DNA from: Bacillus stratosphericus
GTDB lineage: Bacteria > Bacillota > Bacilli > Bacillales > Bacillaceae
Assembly (NCBI RefSeq): GCF_020524495.1
Contig: NZ_JAIVLB010000012.1
Location: 17,820 to 81,819, forward strand
Direction: 5' to 3'
DNA: 64,000 bases
Within the stretch, counting starts at the first letter, position 1. The number at the start of each line of letters is the position of its first letter. A program made the translations under genes and the position numbers. The notes under the pieces were generated by a model. It ran no database searches and was not told the origin of the DNA. It worked only from the letters and a program-made list of their open reading frames with translations. Positions 1 to 9,242 of this stretch are shown piece by piece.

Positions 1-3000
1 TTCTTTTCAAAAGCGGTCACATGCTCTTCCTTACCAGACACGACACAAAGGTCTTTCGCATTGATAGCAGCAATAGAAAGCGATTTATCCATCATCAAAG
101 TAAGCTCTGTTTCCGATAGCTGCACACTAAGCATTGCGCCTTTTTCCATCCCTTGCATCAATCTGCCTCTTGCCATAACGAGTGTTAAAGCAGATTCCAA
201 CGAGAAGACACCTGACAAACAAGCTGCAACGTATTCACCAATACTGTGTCCAATCATAGATTCCGGCTCAACACCACTATGCTGTAGCATTTTTGCTAAT
301 GCATATTCAAAAATAAAGAGAAGCGGCTGAGCATTTGACGTTTTTGTGATGTCCTGGTTTGTTTCATGATCCTCTGCAAAAACAACTGCCTTTAAATCAA
401 CTTGCTCTGTTTCCAGTACATATTTAAAACATCTATCTACTTCCCATTTGAATACTGGTTCTGCTTCGTATAAACCACGCATCATGCCAGCATATTGAGC
501 ACCTTGACCAGAAAACATAAATGTAGCTTTACGCCATTTTTTGCTTCGGAACACACTGGTTTCGATTTGTTTTTGTTGCCTCCAATCATCAGCAGACGAG
601 AGCACGATTGCTTTGCGGTACGAAAATTGCTTTCTGCCATAGCGCAATGTATAAGCGATATCTTCGAGCGGAACTTGAGGATGTTCCAACATATACTGCT
701 TTAATTGATCTGTCATTGCCGCTAAAGCGGTATCGGTTTTTGCAGATAAGACGAGCAGTTGCTTTTGATGAGAAGCTGGTTTTTTCTTAGCCTTTATTCC
801 TTCTTCTATGATCATATGAGCATTCGTCCCGCCGATACCGAAAGAACTGATGCCCGCTCTTCTCGGCTTATCTGTTTCCTTCCAATACAGTGCCTTTTGA
901 TTCACATAAAACGGTGTATCTTTGAAAGGAATATCTTCATTTGGCGACTCATAATGAATGGTCGGTGGAATCGTTTTATGTTGCATGGACAAAATGACTT
1001 TAAACAGACCTGCGATCCCTGCTGCACTATTTAAGTGTCCGACATTGCTTTTGACAGAGCCGATTGGAATGCTCAGCGGCTCTATTCCTTTGAACACTTG
1101 ACTGAGGGCAGATACCTCGATTGGATCTCCCATTTTTGTCCCCGTACCATGCGCTTCTAAATAACCAATGGAAGCGGGGTCTATGCCTGACTTTTCATAG
1201 GTTTCTTTTAAAACCTCTGCCTGTCCTTCCACACTCGGTGCGGTAAAACCAGCTTTTCGGTTGCCATCATTGTTCACGCCAATCCCTTTGATAACAGCAT
1301 GAATCGGGTTGCCGTCTCTTATTGCATCTTCGTAACGTTTTAACAGAACAATCCCCGCGCCATCTCCGAAAATGGTTCCGCTCGCCTGTTGGTCAAAGGG
1401 ACGGCAATGGCCATCTTTTGATTGAATCATTCCATCTTGATAGATGTAGCCGATATTTTCTGGCGAGCTGACCGTCACACCGCCTGCCAGCGCTGCATCA
1501 CATTCTTGATTCAATAACGCCTGACATCCCATGCCAATATTGACGAGTGAGGTCGAACAAGCTGTCTGCATCGTCACACTCGGCCCGTGTAAATTCAATT
1601 TATAAGAAAGCTGCGTACTAAAGAACTCACGATCATTTAACAGCATGGCGCTGAATTGCTCTGTTTCATCCATCTGGTGTGCAAAACGCGTCAGCCACTC
1701 ATGATTTGGACTTGTTCCTGTATAAACCCCAATTTTCCCAGCCATTCTGTCAGGGTCACAGCCTGCATCCTCGAGCGCTTCCCAAGCACATTCATGCAAG
1801 AGTCTGAACTGCGGATCCATCAGCTCTGCCTCTCTAGCAGAGTAGTTGAAGAAGTCTGCATCAAAGCCTTCGATGTCTTGTAAACGACCTTTTGCTCCGA
1901 TAAAATTTGGATGCTGAAAAACAGCCGCATCCAGCCCCGCTTTCTTGAGCTCTTCTTCTGTGAAAAAATGAATCATTTCCTCGCCATTCACAAGACGCTG
2001 CCAAAAGTCTTCTAGCGACGAAGCCCCTGGGAACCTTCCTGCCATTCCGACAATGGCAATATCTGCATGTTCTTGTGTTGTCATTTTTGCTGGGAGTAAA
2101 GCAGGTGTTTCTTCACGTTCTGTCTGCTCTTCAAACAAGTATTCAGAGAGGCTTGCTACCGTGGCAAAACGGTATAATTGAACAGTGTCGATTTGTTGAT
2201 CGATTCGCTCAGATATTTTCGCTGCAAGCTGGGATATATCGAGAGATGTCGCACCAAATTCAAAAAATGGCGATTCATCGTCCATTTGATCGAATCCAAA
2301 ATGAGTTTGAACAATGTCGTGAATGTCTTTTTGTAAAGAAGCAAGCGATGAAAATAGACGCTTTTCCTCCTGCGACTTTTGCGGTTCAATAGATGCCATA
2401 GGCTTTGTTTGTGCAGAGAAGTCTTTTTTATGAAATGGATACCCTGGGAGCGGAATACGCTGCCTATTTTTCTCCTCTGTTAAAGGAAAAGCTAGATCGA
2501 CCCCCATTTCCCAAAGAGCACCTGCAATTTGAAGGATGTCCCCATCAAGAGTTTCGGTTATTTTTTCTGCTCCCTTTTTAACCATAATGTCTTGTTTCAT
2601 TGAAAGGTCGATGATCAAGGCAGCTGATTCCTGATCAATCGCAGACAGGTTTACAGTGTTGTCCATATCGAGATAACGCCTTGCAGACGATGGATGGAAA
2701 GTGGTCAGTTCCTCTCCGGTCTGTTGAATGTAAACAGGCTGATGCAGCGTTTTTTGAGGCAATGTAGACAGCCATTGATCCATCGTTTGAGTTTCATTGA
2801 GATGATAAAGAATGGATGCAGCTTCTGTTAGCTCAAGACCGCCTGCTACACATAATGCTGTCCAAACCCCACTTCCTTCTCCAATCCATACGTCTGGCTC
2901 AATTCCGAATGCCTTCAGTTGATTTGAAAACGCCGATGTCATGATCAGCATAGCTACTTCTGCTTGTCCTTCCGATATATGTTGTTTTGTATGAAATAAC

Positions 3001-4721
3001 TGGTCTTTGGCTATAGGTAACACTGATTGGATGAGACTTATTGACCGATCCACTTCTCTTTTGAAAGAAGAATCTTTCTCATACAGCTTGATATATTTTT
3101 GTAGACCAGCCTCATCATAGCCAGACGACCTCATGCGTATCCGTTTGAAAAGAACACTTTCTCTACCTAATGTTTCCTCGTTTAGATCATGCAGTTGTTC
3201 TAATAATTCATCACGCGTGGAACAGACAAACGTTTTACGATATTGGAACGCTCTTCTTCCCCTTTGTAAGGTGTAAGCAGCTTGACCAATTGAGAGTTCA
3301 TGATGTGAGGAAACATATTCCTTCAAGTTCTTTGTCATGTTTTTCAAGTCATGCTTTGATCTGGCTGACAGCACGATTAATTCCTTGGAAGGTGTCGTGC
3401 TGTGCGCTTTTCTTGGCTTCGCCTCTTCTAAGATGACATGGGCATTTGCACCACCGATACCAAAGGCGCTGACTCCAGCTCTCCTTGGCAAATGAGACGC
3501 CTTCCACTCTTCTTTGTCCGTCCCAACATAAAATGGGCTTTGATCAAATGGAATACGGTGATTCGGCTTGTCAAAGTGCGGCATCGGGGTAAATTGACGG
3601 TGATGCAACATCATGACTGTTTTGATAAAACCAGCCACGCCGCTTGCTGCATCTAAATGACCGATATTGGCTTTGACTGATCCAATCCGGCAAAAGCCTT
3701 GTTGATCTGTTTGAAAAGCGCGAGTGAGTGCTTCAATTTCTATCGGATCCCCTACTGGCGTACCCGTTCCATGTGATTCAATATAAGAAATCGTCTCTGG
3801 TTCTGTCTCGGCCATTTCTAAAGCAGATTCAATAACACTTGCCTGACCACTGACACTTGGAGCTGTATAGCCGACTTTACTGCTCCCATCATTGTTCGTT
3901 GCAGACCCTTTCACGACGGCATAAATAAAATCTCCGTCTTCTATCGCATCCTTTAATCGTTTTAGCGCAACAACCCCTGCACCTTCTCCAAAAATCGTCC
4001 CTTTTGCTTTCTCATCAAATGGACGGCAATGACCATCAGGAGAATAAATCATTCCTTCTTGGTATTGATATCCCGTGATCTGAGGTTGATGAAGCGTGAC
4101 ACCGCCAGCTAACGCAAGATCACATTCTCCTCCAATCAATCCTTGGCATGCCATATGGATGGCGACAAGTGACGTAGAGCAAGCCGTTTGCACTGATACA
4201 CTTGGACCCTTTAGATTTAATTTATAGGCAACCCGAGAAGCAAAGGACGGATCATTGAGATGCATGATTTGAAACACATCTTCGTTCTTTCCAAGTGACG
4301 ACATATGCTGACCCATCCATGATAGATTGCTAGATGCCCCAGCATAAAGACCAATTAACCCATCGTATTGTTCAGGTTCATAGCCGGCATCTTCTAGTGC
4401 ATGCCATGTACATTCGTGCATCAATCGAATTTGCGGATCCATCATTGAAGCCTCGCGCGGAGAATAGCCAAAGAAGTCCGCATCAAATGATGCAGCATCT
4501 TGTAAATATGGCTTTGCCTTCACATAATCAGGACGCTTTAGCAGCGTCTCACCCACACCCGCTGCCTTTAATTCCTCATCAGTGAAAAACGTAACGGATT
4601 CCTTCCCTTGCGATACATTTTCCCAAAACGTTTGGACATCCGGAGCTCCGGGAAACGTACCTGCTAATCCTACTACTGCAATTTCAAGTCCAGATTCAGT
4701 CCATTGCTCTTGATCAGACAT
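1..4721 (-). CDS. amiL: Amicoumacin-type modular polyketide synthase AmiL, partial (runs off left edge)
   Basis: Modular type I PKS that would perform later malonyl extensions of the polyketide arm. Translating from an ATG at 4721 (GGGAGAA Shine-Dalgarno, 18 nt after amiK) gives at least 1573 residues with no stop before the window edge. Domains: KS1 (about 8-430, TACSTS near residue 181, SHGTGT and NIGHLD present); a degenerate acyltransferase-like stretch (about 520-720) with WIGEGSG where a GHSxG active site belongs; ACP (about 790-860, GATSLD); KS2 (about 882-1302, TACSTS, AHGTGT, SNVGHLN); and an intact AT (GHSIGEY near 1489) cut by the edge. No ketoreductase is visible in the first module, so its product should stay a ketone. 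The missing part probably holds the rest of module 2. Assignment to amiL rests on cluster order and domain pattern; that it is a KS-containing PKS is certain. Confidence 0.88.
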   Translation of the reverse strand, partial: MSDQEQWTESGLEIAVVGLAGTFPGAPDVQTFWENVSQGKESVTFFTDEELKAAGVGETLLKRPDYVKAKPYLQDAASFDADFFGYSPREASMMDPQIRLMHECTWHALEDAGYEPEQYDGLIGLYAGASSNLSWMGQHMSSLGKNEDVFQIMHLNDPSFASRVAYKLNLKGPSVSVQTACSTSLVAIHMACQGLIGGECDLALAGGVTLHQPQITGYQYQEGMIYSPDGHCRPFDEKAKGTIFGEGAGVVALKRLKDAIEDGDFIYAVVKGSATNNDGSSKVGYTAPSVSGQASVIESALEMAETEPETISYIESHGTGTPVGDPIEIEALTRAFQTDQQGFCRIGSVKANIGHLDAASGVAGFIKTVMMLHHRQFTPMPHFDKPNHRIPFDQSPFYVGTDKEEWKASHLPRRAGVSAFGIGGANAHVILEEAKPRKAHSTTPSKELIVLSARSKHDLKNMTKNLKEYVSSHHELSIGQAAYTLQRGRRAFQYRKTFVCSTRDELLEQLHDLNEETLGRESVLFKRIRMRSSGYDEAGLQKYIKLYEKDSSFKREVDRSISLIQSVLPIAKDQLFHTKQHISEGQAEVAMLIMTSAFSNQLKAFGIEPDVWIGEGSGVWTALCVAGGLELTEAASILYHLNETQTMDQWLSTLPQKTLHQPVYIQQTGEELTTFHPSSARRYLDMDNTVNLSAIDQESAALIIDLSMKQDIMVKKGAEKITETLDGDILQIAGALWEMGVDLAFPLTEEKNRQRIPLPGYPFHKKDFSAQTKPMASIEPQKSQEEKRLFSSLASLQKDIHDIVQTHFGFDQMDDESPFFEFGATSLDISQLAAKISERIDQQIDTVQLYRFATVASLSEYLFEEQTEREETPALLPAKMTTQEHADIAIVGMAGRFPGASSLEDFWQRLVNGEEMIHFFTEEELKKAGLDAAVFQHPNFIGAKGRLQDIEGFDADFFNYSAREAELMDPQFRLLHECAWEALEDAGCDPDRMAGKIGVYTGTSPNHEWLTRFAHQMDETEQFSAMLLNDREFFSTQLSYKLNLHGPSVTMQTACSTSLVNIGMGCQALLNQECDAALAGGVTVSSPENIGYIYQDGMIQSKDGHCRPFDQQASGTIFGDGAGIVLLKRYEDAIRDGNPIHAVIKGIGVNNDGNRKAGFTAPSVEGQAEVLKETYEKSGIDPASIGYLEAHGTGTKMGDPIEVSALSQVFKGIEPLSIPIGSVKSNVGHLNSAAGIAGLFKVILSMQHKTIPPTIHYESPNEDIPFKDTPFYVNQKALYWKETDKPRRAGISSFGIGGTNAHMIIEEGIKAKKKPASHQKQLLVLSAKTDTALAAMTDQLKQYMLEHPQVPLEDIAYTLRYGRKQFSYRKAIVLSSADDWRQQKQIETSVFRSKKWRKATFMFSGQGAQYAGMMRGLYEAEPVFKWEVDRCFKYVLETEQVDLKAVVFAEDHETNQDITKTSNAQPLLFIFEYALAKMLQHSGVEPESMIGHSIGEYVAACLSGVFSLESALTLVMARGRLMQGMEKGAMLSVQLSETELTLMMDKSLSIAAINAKDLCVVSGKEEHVTAFEK

Positions 4722-4739
4722 ACGCTACATTTCTCCCAT

Positions 4740-7700
4740 CTATTTTCGTTTTAATCTCTGTTTACGGCGATTTTTCCCTTCAGCCATCGCTTGTTTGCGT
4801 AGTTTAGATGATTCGGCAACAGCTGGCTTTTCTTCCTTTACACCATGTATTCTCTTCAATTCGGCAGCCAATGACGCGATGGTTGGATGGCTATACATCA
4901 TGACCACCGGAACCTCAATGCCGTATACCGATTTGATATGTCCACTCATCTGCAACAAATCAAGGGATGTCGCACCCATTTCAAAGAAATTCTCATTTAC
5001 ATCCGGCTCATGTTTAAAAAAGGAGCTGAGCACATCACTCAAAGATGATTCTAGACGATCATCTATTCCCTGTGATATTTCTTGAAGCGGCGTCTCCTCT
5101 TGTTGCACAGATGTTAAGCGATGTTTGATTCTCTCTCCCATATCTCGAACTGACACAAGAATTTGCGGATAATCTAGTCGCAGCACTTCTTGGAGCACTT
5201 TCATTCCTTGTTCTGGAGAAATTCCTGCCTGCTCCTCAAGTGCCAGCATGTCATTGACTTTCGCCGCCAATGCCGAATCATGTGCCATACCGACTTTCTC
5301 CCAGCGATCCCAGTTCAAAGAAATAACTGGCTTCCCTTCCTTCCTTTTCTCATGAGCAAAGCTATCCATAAAGGCATTAGAAGCCGCATAAGCAACCTGT
5401 CCAGCCGCTCCAAGAAAGGAAACGAGGGATGAACAAAGCAAAAAGAAATCGAGCGTTTCACCCTTGAGTGCTTCCCCCAACACATAGGTTCCGTTGATTT
5501 TTGCCTGACACATGCGAATCTCATCTTCTACTGTTCTTGCTTGGATGATCTTCCCGTCTGCCTCTCCTGCCGCATGAATGACGCCATGTAAACCACCAAA
5601 TACCGTATGGGCTAGCTGAATCGCTTGCTGTACAGCATATTCATCCGACACATCACCTTGTACAACTTGTACACTAGCACCTAATTCTTCAAGAGCCAGC
5701 AGCTTTTTAACAGCCTCAGCTTCTTTCCCATCTTCATCACGCAGCTCGTGCCATTCAGATCGTTCACGTATATGTGATCGGGTCATGATCACAAGTTTCC
5801 CTTGATACGTTTCTGCTAAATGCTTAGCTAATGTGAAGCCAATGCCGCCCATACCACCAGTAATGAAATAAACGCCGCTAGATCTGAAAGGCTGCTTAGA
5901 CGATTCCTCTCGGCTTAACGATGTGCTTGAAGCTTTTCGAATCCACCGGCTGCTGCCACGATATGCAACGATCGCTTCTTGATCGTGCATCGCTACCTCA
6001 TATGAGAGAAATAGCGGCCAATTTGCCATCTTATCCTGACATAAATCAATGTGATGACACGCTATGTGCTGATATTCTTGCGGAATGGTCAGCGCAAGTC
6101 CTGTCATTGTTGCTTGAAGAGGCTGAATCTTCTCCGTCCCGATGACATCATGCGCTTGGCTCGTCACGAGATGAAGTCTCATGTGTGTGTTATGGTGTTT
6201 TCCGATCAGCCTGACGAGATCGAGTACAGATAAATAATTTGGCTTGTCTTCCGTCTCCGAAGTGAGCTCATCATGCATCCAGATGATGTCTTCAGGTATA
6301 AATCCAGATTGCTGTAATTCAGCCATGACCCACTCTATATGTGTCAGCATATGAACGTCTGCCTTCATCATCTGGTCATTTTCTTTTATTGTATGATCAC
6401 TTTGACATACGCTGACGACCTGCGCATTTCGCTCTTTCAAATAGGCGCCGATATGACCATTTTTCTCAAAAACCAACACACGCTTCCCTTGATGATTCTG
6501 TTCTTTCAGTACTGGTGAAGATCGCTCCCACACTGGAATGTAGAACCAGTCTTGAAAGTCAGCTAAGTGATTCTTCTGTGCTGTTGGAGATAATGCACTC
6601 ATCAGCTGATCAGCTTGGAACTGCGGTGAGGGGAACTTTTGATGCTCAAATGGATAGGTTGGTAGAGAGACTCGATATGGGGCCTCTCCTTTTCTGACAG
6701 CCCTCCAGTTCGGCTCCACTCCGTAACTCCATAACTTTCCTATTGCCTTTTGCATATATTCATCATCAGCTGCTTGCTCTTTTGGATGTCTTACCAATGA
6801 AACAGCAGCTGCTTTGTCCACATCATAGCGATCATGCCGTCTCACGAATTGAGTCAATGTATGACCTGGACCGAGTTCAATGAAGACCACTTCTCCAAAT
6901 GCAAGTAACCTCTCTATCCCTTGACTAAATAAAACAGGCTGCCTAATATGAGATGCCCAGTAATCAGGTGATGCTGCTTGCTCATGGGTTAACCAGCTAC
7001 CGGTCACATTGGAAATGATTGGTATATGACCTTGCTGGTAGGTCATTTCAGAGAGAACCTCCTTAAACTGCTTAGCTGCATCAGCCATCATACTCGTATG
7101 AAAGGCGTGAGAGGTTTTCAACTTTTGAACAGACGCTCCTCTTTTTTCAACCTGTTCAATATAAGCCTGCAAACGATCAGAAGGACCAGATACAACAGAT
7201 AACTGTGAGCTATTTACCGCTGAAAGCTCGACACCATCTGGAAGTTTATGCTCAATCTCTTCGGCTGAAAGCGCCACACCAGCCATATCTCCTGGAGGCA
7301 TCTTTTGCATCAAATTGCCTCTATTTAAAACGATCCGAATCGCATCTTCAAGCTGGATGATACCTGCCACACAGGCAGCCGTGATTTCTCCAATACTATG
7401 ACCGATAAAATAATGCGGACGTATGCCTAGTCCCATGAGCTTCGATGCGAGGGCATACTCAAAACTAAACAAGATGATTTGTGTATAAGAAGTTTGTTGC
7501 ATAAGATGTTCTGCCTGGGTGCCTTCCTCTTCGGTTGAAGGATATAGCACTCTCTCGATCTCAATGCCAGCCAATGATAAAACAATGGCAAAACATTTCT
7601 GAAGCGCTTGTTTAAATGCCGGGTCATTCTCATATAAATCCTTGCCCATATTGACATACTGAGCACCTTGACCAGAAAACATCCAGACAACTGCAGGTTG

Positions 7701-9242
7701 TTGAAAGGCCATTTGAGGCTGTCCTGATGACTGGAATGTGCGATCTGGGCTGGCAAGCAAGGCTTGGCGATAAGGAAAATGCTTTCGTCCTTCTTGCAGC
7801 GTAAATGCAGCATGTGACAGCGGCACATCCTTTTGTTCTTTTAAATAAGATGTGACTTGCTCAGCAGACTTTTGAACCGCCTGTTTCGATCTTGCCGAAA
7901 CTACCAGAAGTTCGTGATCCTTTTCTGCTGACAGTTTTTCGGCTATGGGTGCCTCTTCCAGGATGAGATGTACATTCGTTCCGCCGACACCAAATGAACT
8001 GACCCCAGCACGCAATGGATGACCCACTTTCGTCCATGGTACGGGTTTTGTATTCACATAAAACGGACTTGATTCAAAATCAATTTTTGGATTCGGCTTC
8101 TTATAATGAAGGCTCGGCGGCAATGTTTGATGATAAAGACTCAGTGTCGTTTTAATAAAGCCAGCAATACCTGCCGCTGAATCAAGATGACCGATATTTG
8201 TTTTTACAGACCCAATGGCACAAAACTGTTTTTTATCGGTTTGAAAGGCTTTATTGAGTGACTCAATTTCAACCGGATCTCCGAGGGTCGTGCCGGTGCC
8301 ATGTGCTTCGATATATGAAATGCTCTCGGCTTCTACACGACTGATGTTGAGCGCCTTTTTAATAATTTCACTTTGTCCTTCTATACTTGGGGCTGTATAA
8401 CCGACCTTTCTCCCGCCATCATTGTTATACGCCGATCCTTTTATCACACCATAGATATGATCCTTATCCTTTAGCGCCTGCTTTAATGATTTGAGCACAA
8501 CGACTCCACAGCCCTCGCCGCCAACTGTTCCTTTTGCCTGTTCATCAAAGGCTCGGCAGTGTCCATCAGGAGACATGATCATACCCTCTTGATACATGTA
8601 TCCTTTTTTGTGAGGAGTAGTGATGGTGACACCGCCAGCAAGTGCCATTTTACATTCTCCTGTTAGCAGGGCGCGTGACGCCAAATGGACTGCCACCAAC
8701 GAGGAAGAACAAGCCGTATCAACAGCTACACTCGGCCCCTTCAAATTCAACTTATAGGACACCTTTGTGTTCATAAAATCTTTATCTGTTAACTGAACAG
8801 CCGCAAATTGCTCAGATGAGTTATTCGTTCTCATTAGCATGGAAGCTGCTTGCCAATATAAATTTGCAGAAGCAGCGCCAAATAAACCGATCGGCTCCTG
8901 ATAGGTTTCGGGGTTATAGCCAGCGTCTTCAAGGGATTCCCACGCCACCTCATGAAACATGCGGATTTGCGGGTCCATTACTTCTGCCTCACGCTGTGAA
9001 TAACCAAAGAAATCCGCATCAAAGTGATCATGCTGATCTACAGCTCCTTTGGCACGTACATATTGCTCATGATCCAATGCTTCTTGCTCAACCCCTGCCT
9101 CAAGTAGCTCTTCCTTAGAAAAAAACGTAATGGACTCTCTTCCATTTGCAAGGTTGTCCCAAAAGCTATGAATATCCTTCGCTCCAGGAAAGCGGCAAGC
9201 CATACCAACCACTGCAACCTCTAATCCTGTTAACTTACTCAT
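4740..9242 (-). CDS. amiK: Amicoumacin-type polyketide synthase AmiK (KS-AT-KR-ACP)
   Basis: Single PKS module of 1500 residues that would add one malonyl unit to the aminoacyl chain from AmiJ and reduce the new beta-keto group. In amicoumacin this carbonyl becomes the ring-oxygen carbon of the dihydroisocoumarin. KS (about 8-430) has DTACSSS near 178, AHGTGT and NIGHLD. AT has GQGAQY, GHSIG near 616 and the malonyl-type HAFH motif near 713. KR has a TGGMGGIG nucleotide-binding motif near 1130 and the active-site Tyr in YAASN near 1286. The ACP has GATSLD with the phosphopantetheine Ser near 1428. The C-terminal tail is very basic (RRKQRLKRK). The start overlaps the amiJ stop by 8 nt, so translation is probably coupled. 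All catalytic motifs look intact. Confidence 0.92.
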   Translation of the reverse strand: MSKLTGLEVAVVGMACRFPGAKDIHSFWDNLANGRESITFFSKEELLEAGVEQEALDHEQYVRAKGAVDQHDHFDADFFGYSQREAEVMDPQIRMFHEVAWESLEDAGYNPETYQEPIGLFGAASANLYWQAASMLMRTNNSSEQFAAVQLTDKDFMNTKVSYKLNLKGPSVAVDTACSSSLVAVHLASRALLTGECKMALAGGVTITTPHKKGYMYQEGMIMSPDGHCRAFDEQAKGTVGGEGCGVVVLKSLKQALKDKDHIYGVIKGSAYNNDGGRKVGYTAPSIEGQSEIIKKALNISRVEAESISYIEAHGTGTTLGDPVEIESLNKAFQTDKKQFCAIGSVKTNIGHLDSAAGIAGFIKTTLSLYHQTLPPSLHYKKPNPKIDFESSPFYVNTKPVPWTKVGHPLRAGVSSFGVGGTNVHLILEEAPIAEKLSAEKDHELLVVSARSKQAVQKSAEQVTSYLKEQKDVPLSHAAFTLQEGRKHFPYRQALLASPDRTFQSSGQPQMAFQQPAVVWMFSGQGAQYVNMGKDLYENDPAFKQALQKCFAIVLSLAGIEIERVLYPSTEEEGTQAEHLMQQTSYTQIILFSFEYALASKLMGLGIRPHYFIGHSIGEITAACVAGIIQLEDAIRIVLNRGNLMQKMPPGDMAGVALSAEEIEHKLPDGVELSAVNSSQLSVVSGPSDRLQAYIEQVEKRGASVQKLKTSHAFHTSMMADAAKQFKEVLSEMTYQQGHIPIISNVTGSWLTHEQAASPDYWASHIRQPVLFSQGIERLLAFGEVVFIELGPGHTLTQFVRRHDRYDVDKAAAVSLVRHPKEQAADDEYMQKAIGKLWSYGVEPNWRAVRKGEAPYRVSLPTYPFEHQKFPSPQFQADQLMSALSPTAQKNHLADFQDWFYIPVWERSSPVLKEQNHQGKRVLVFEKNGHIGAYLKERNAQVVSVCQSDHTIKENDQMMKADVHMLTHIEWVMAELQQSGFIPEDIIWMHDELTSETEDKPNYLSVLDLVRLIGKHHNTHMRLHLVTSQAHDVIGTEKIQPLQATMTGLALTIPQEYQHIACHHIDLCQDKMANWPLFLSYEVAMHDQEAIVAYRGSSRWIRKASSTSLSREESSKQPFRSSGVYFITGGMGGIGFTLAKHLAETYQGKLVIMTRSHIRERSEWHELRDEDGKEAEAVKKLLALEELGASVQVVQGDVSDEYAVQQAIQLAHTVFGGLHGVIHAAGEADGKIIQARTVEDEIRMCQAKINGTYVLGEALKGETLDFFLLCSSLVSFLGAAGQVAYAASNAFMDSFAHEKRKEGKPVISLNWDRWEKVGMAHDSALAAKVNDMLALEEQAGISPEQGMKVLQEVLRLDYPQILVSVRDMGERIKHRLTSVQQEETPLQEISQGIDDRLESSLSDVLSSFFKHEPDVNENFFEMGATSLDLLQMSGHIKSVYGIEVPVVMMYSHPTIASLAAELKRIHGVKEEKPAVAESSKLRKQAMAEGKNRRKQRLKRK

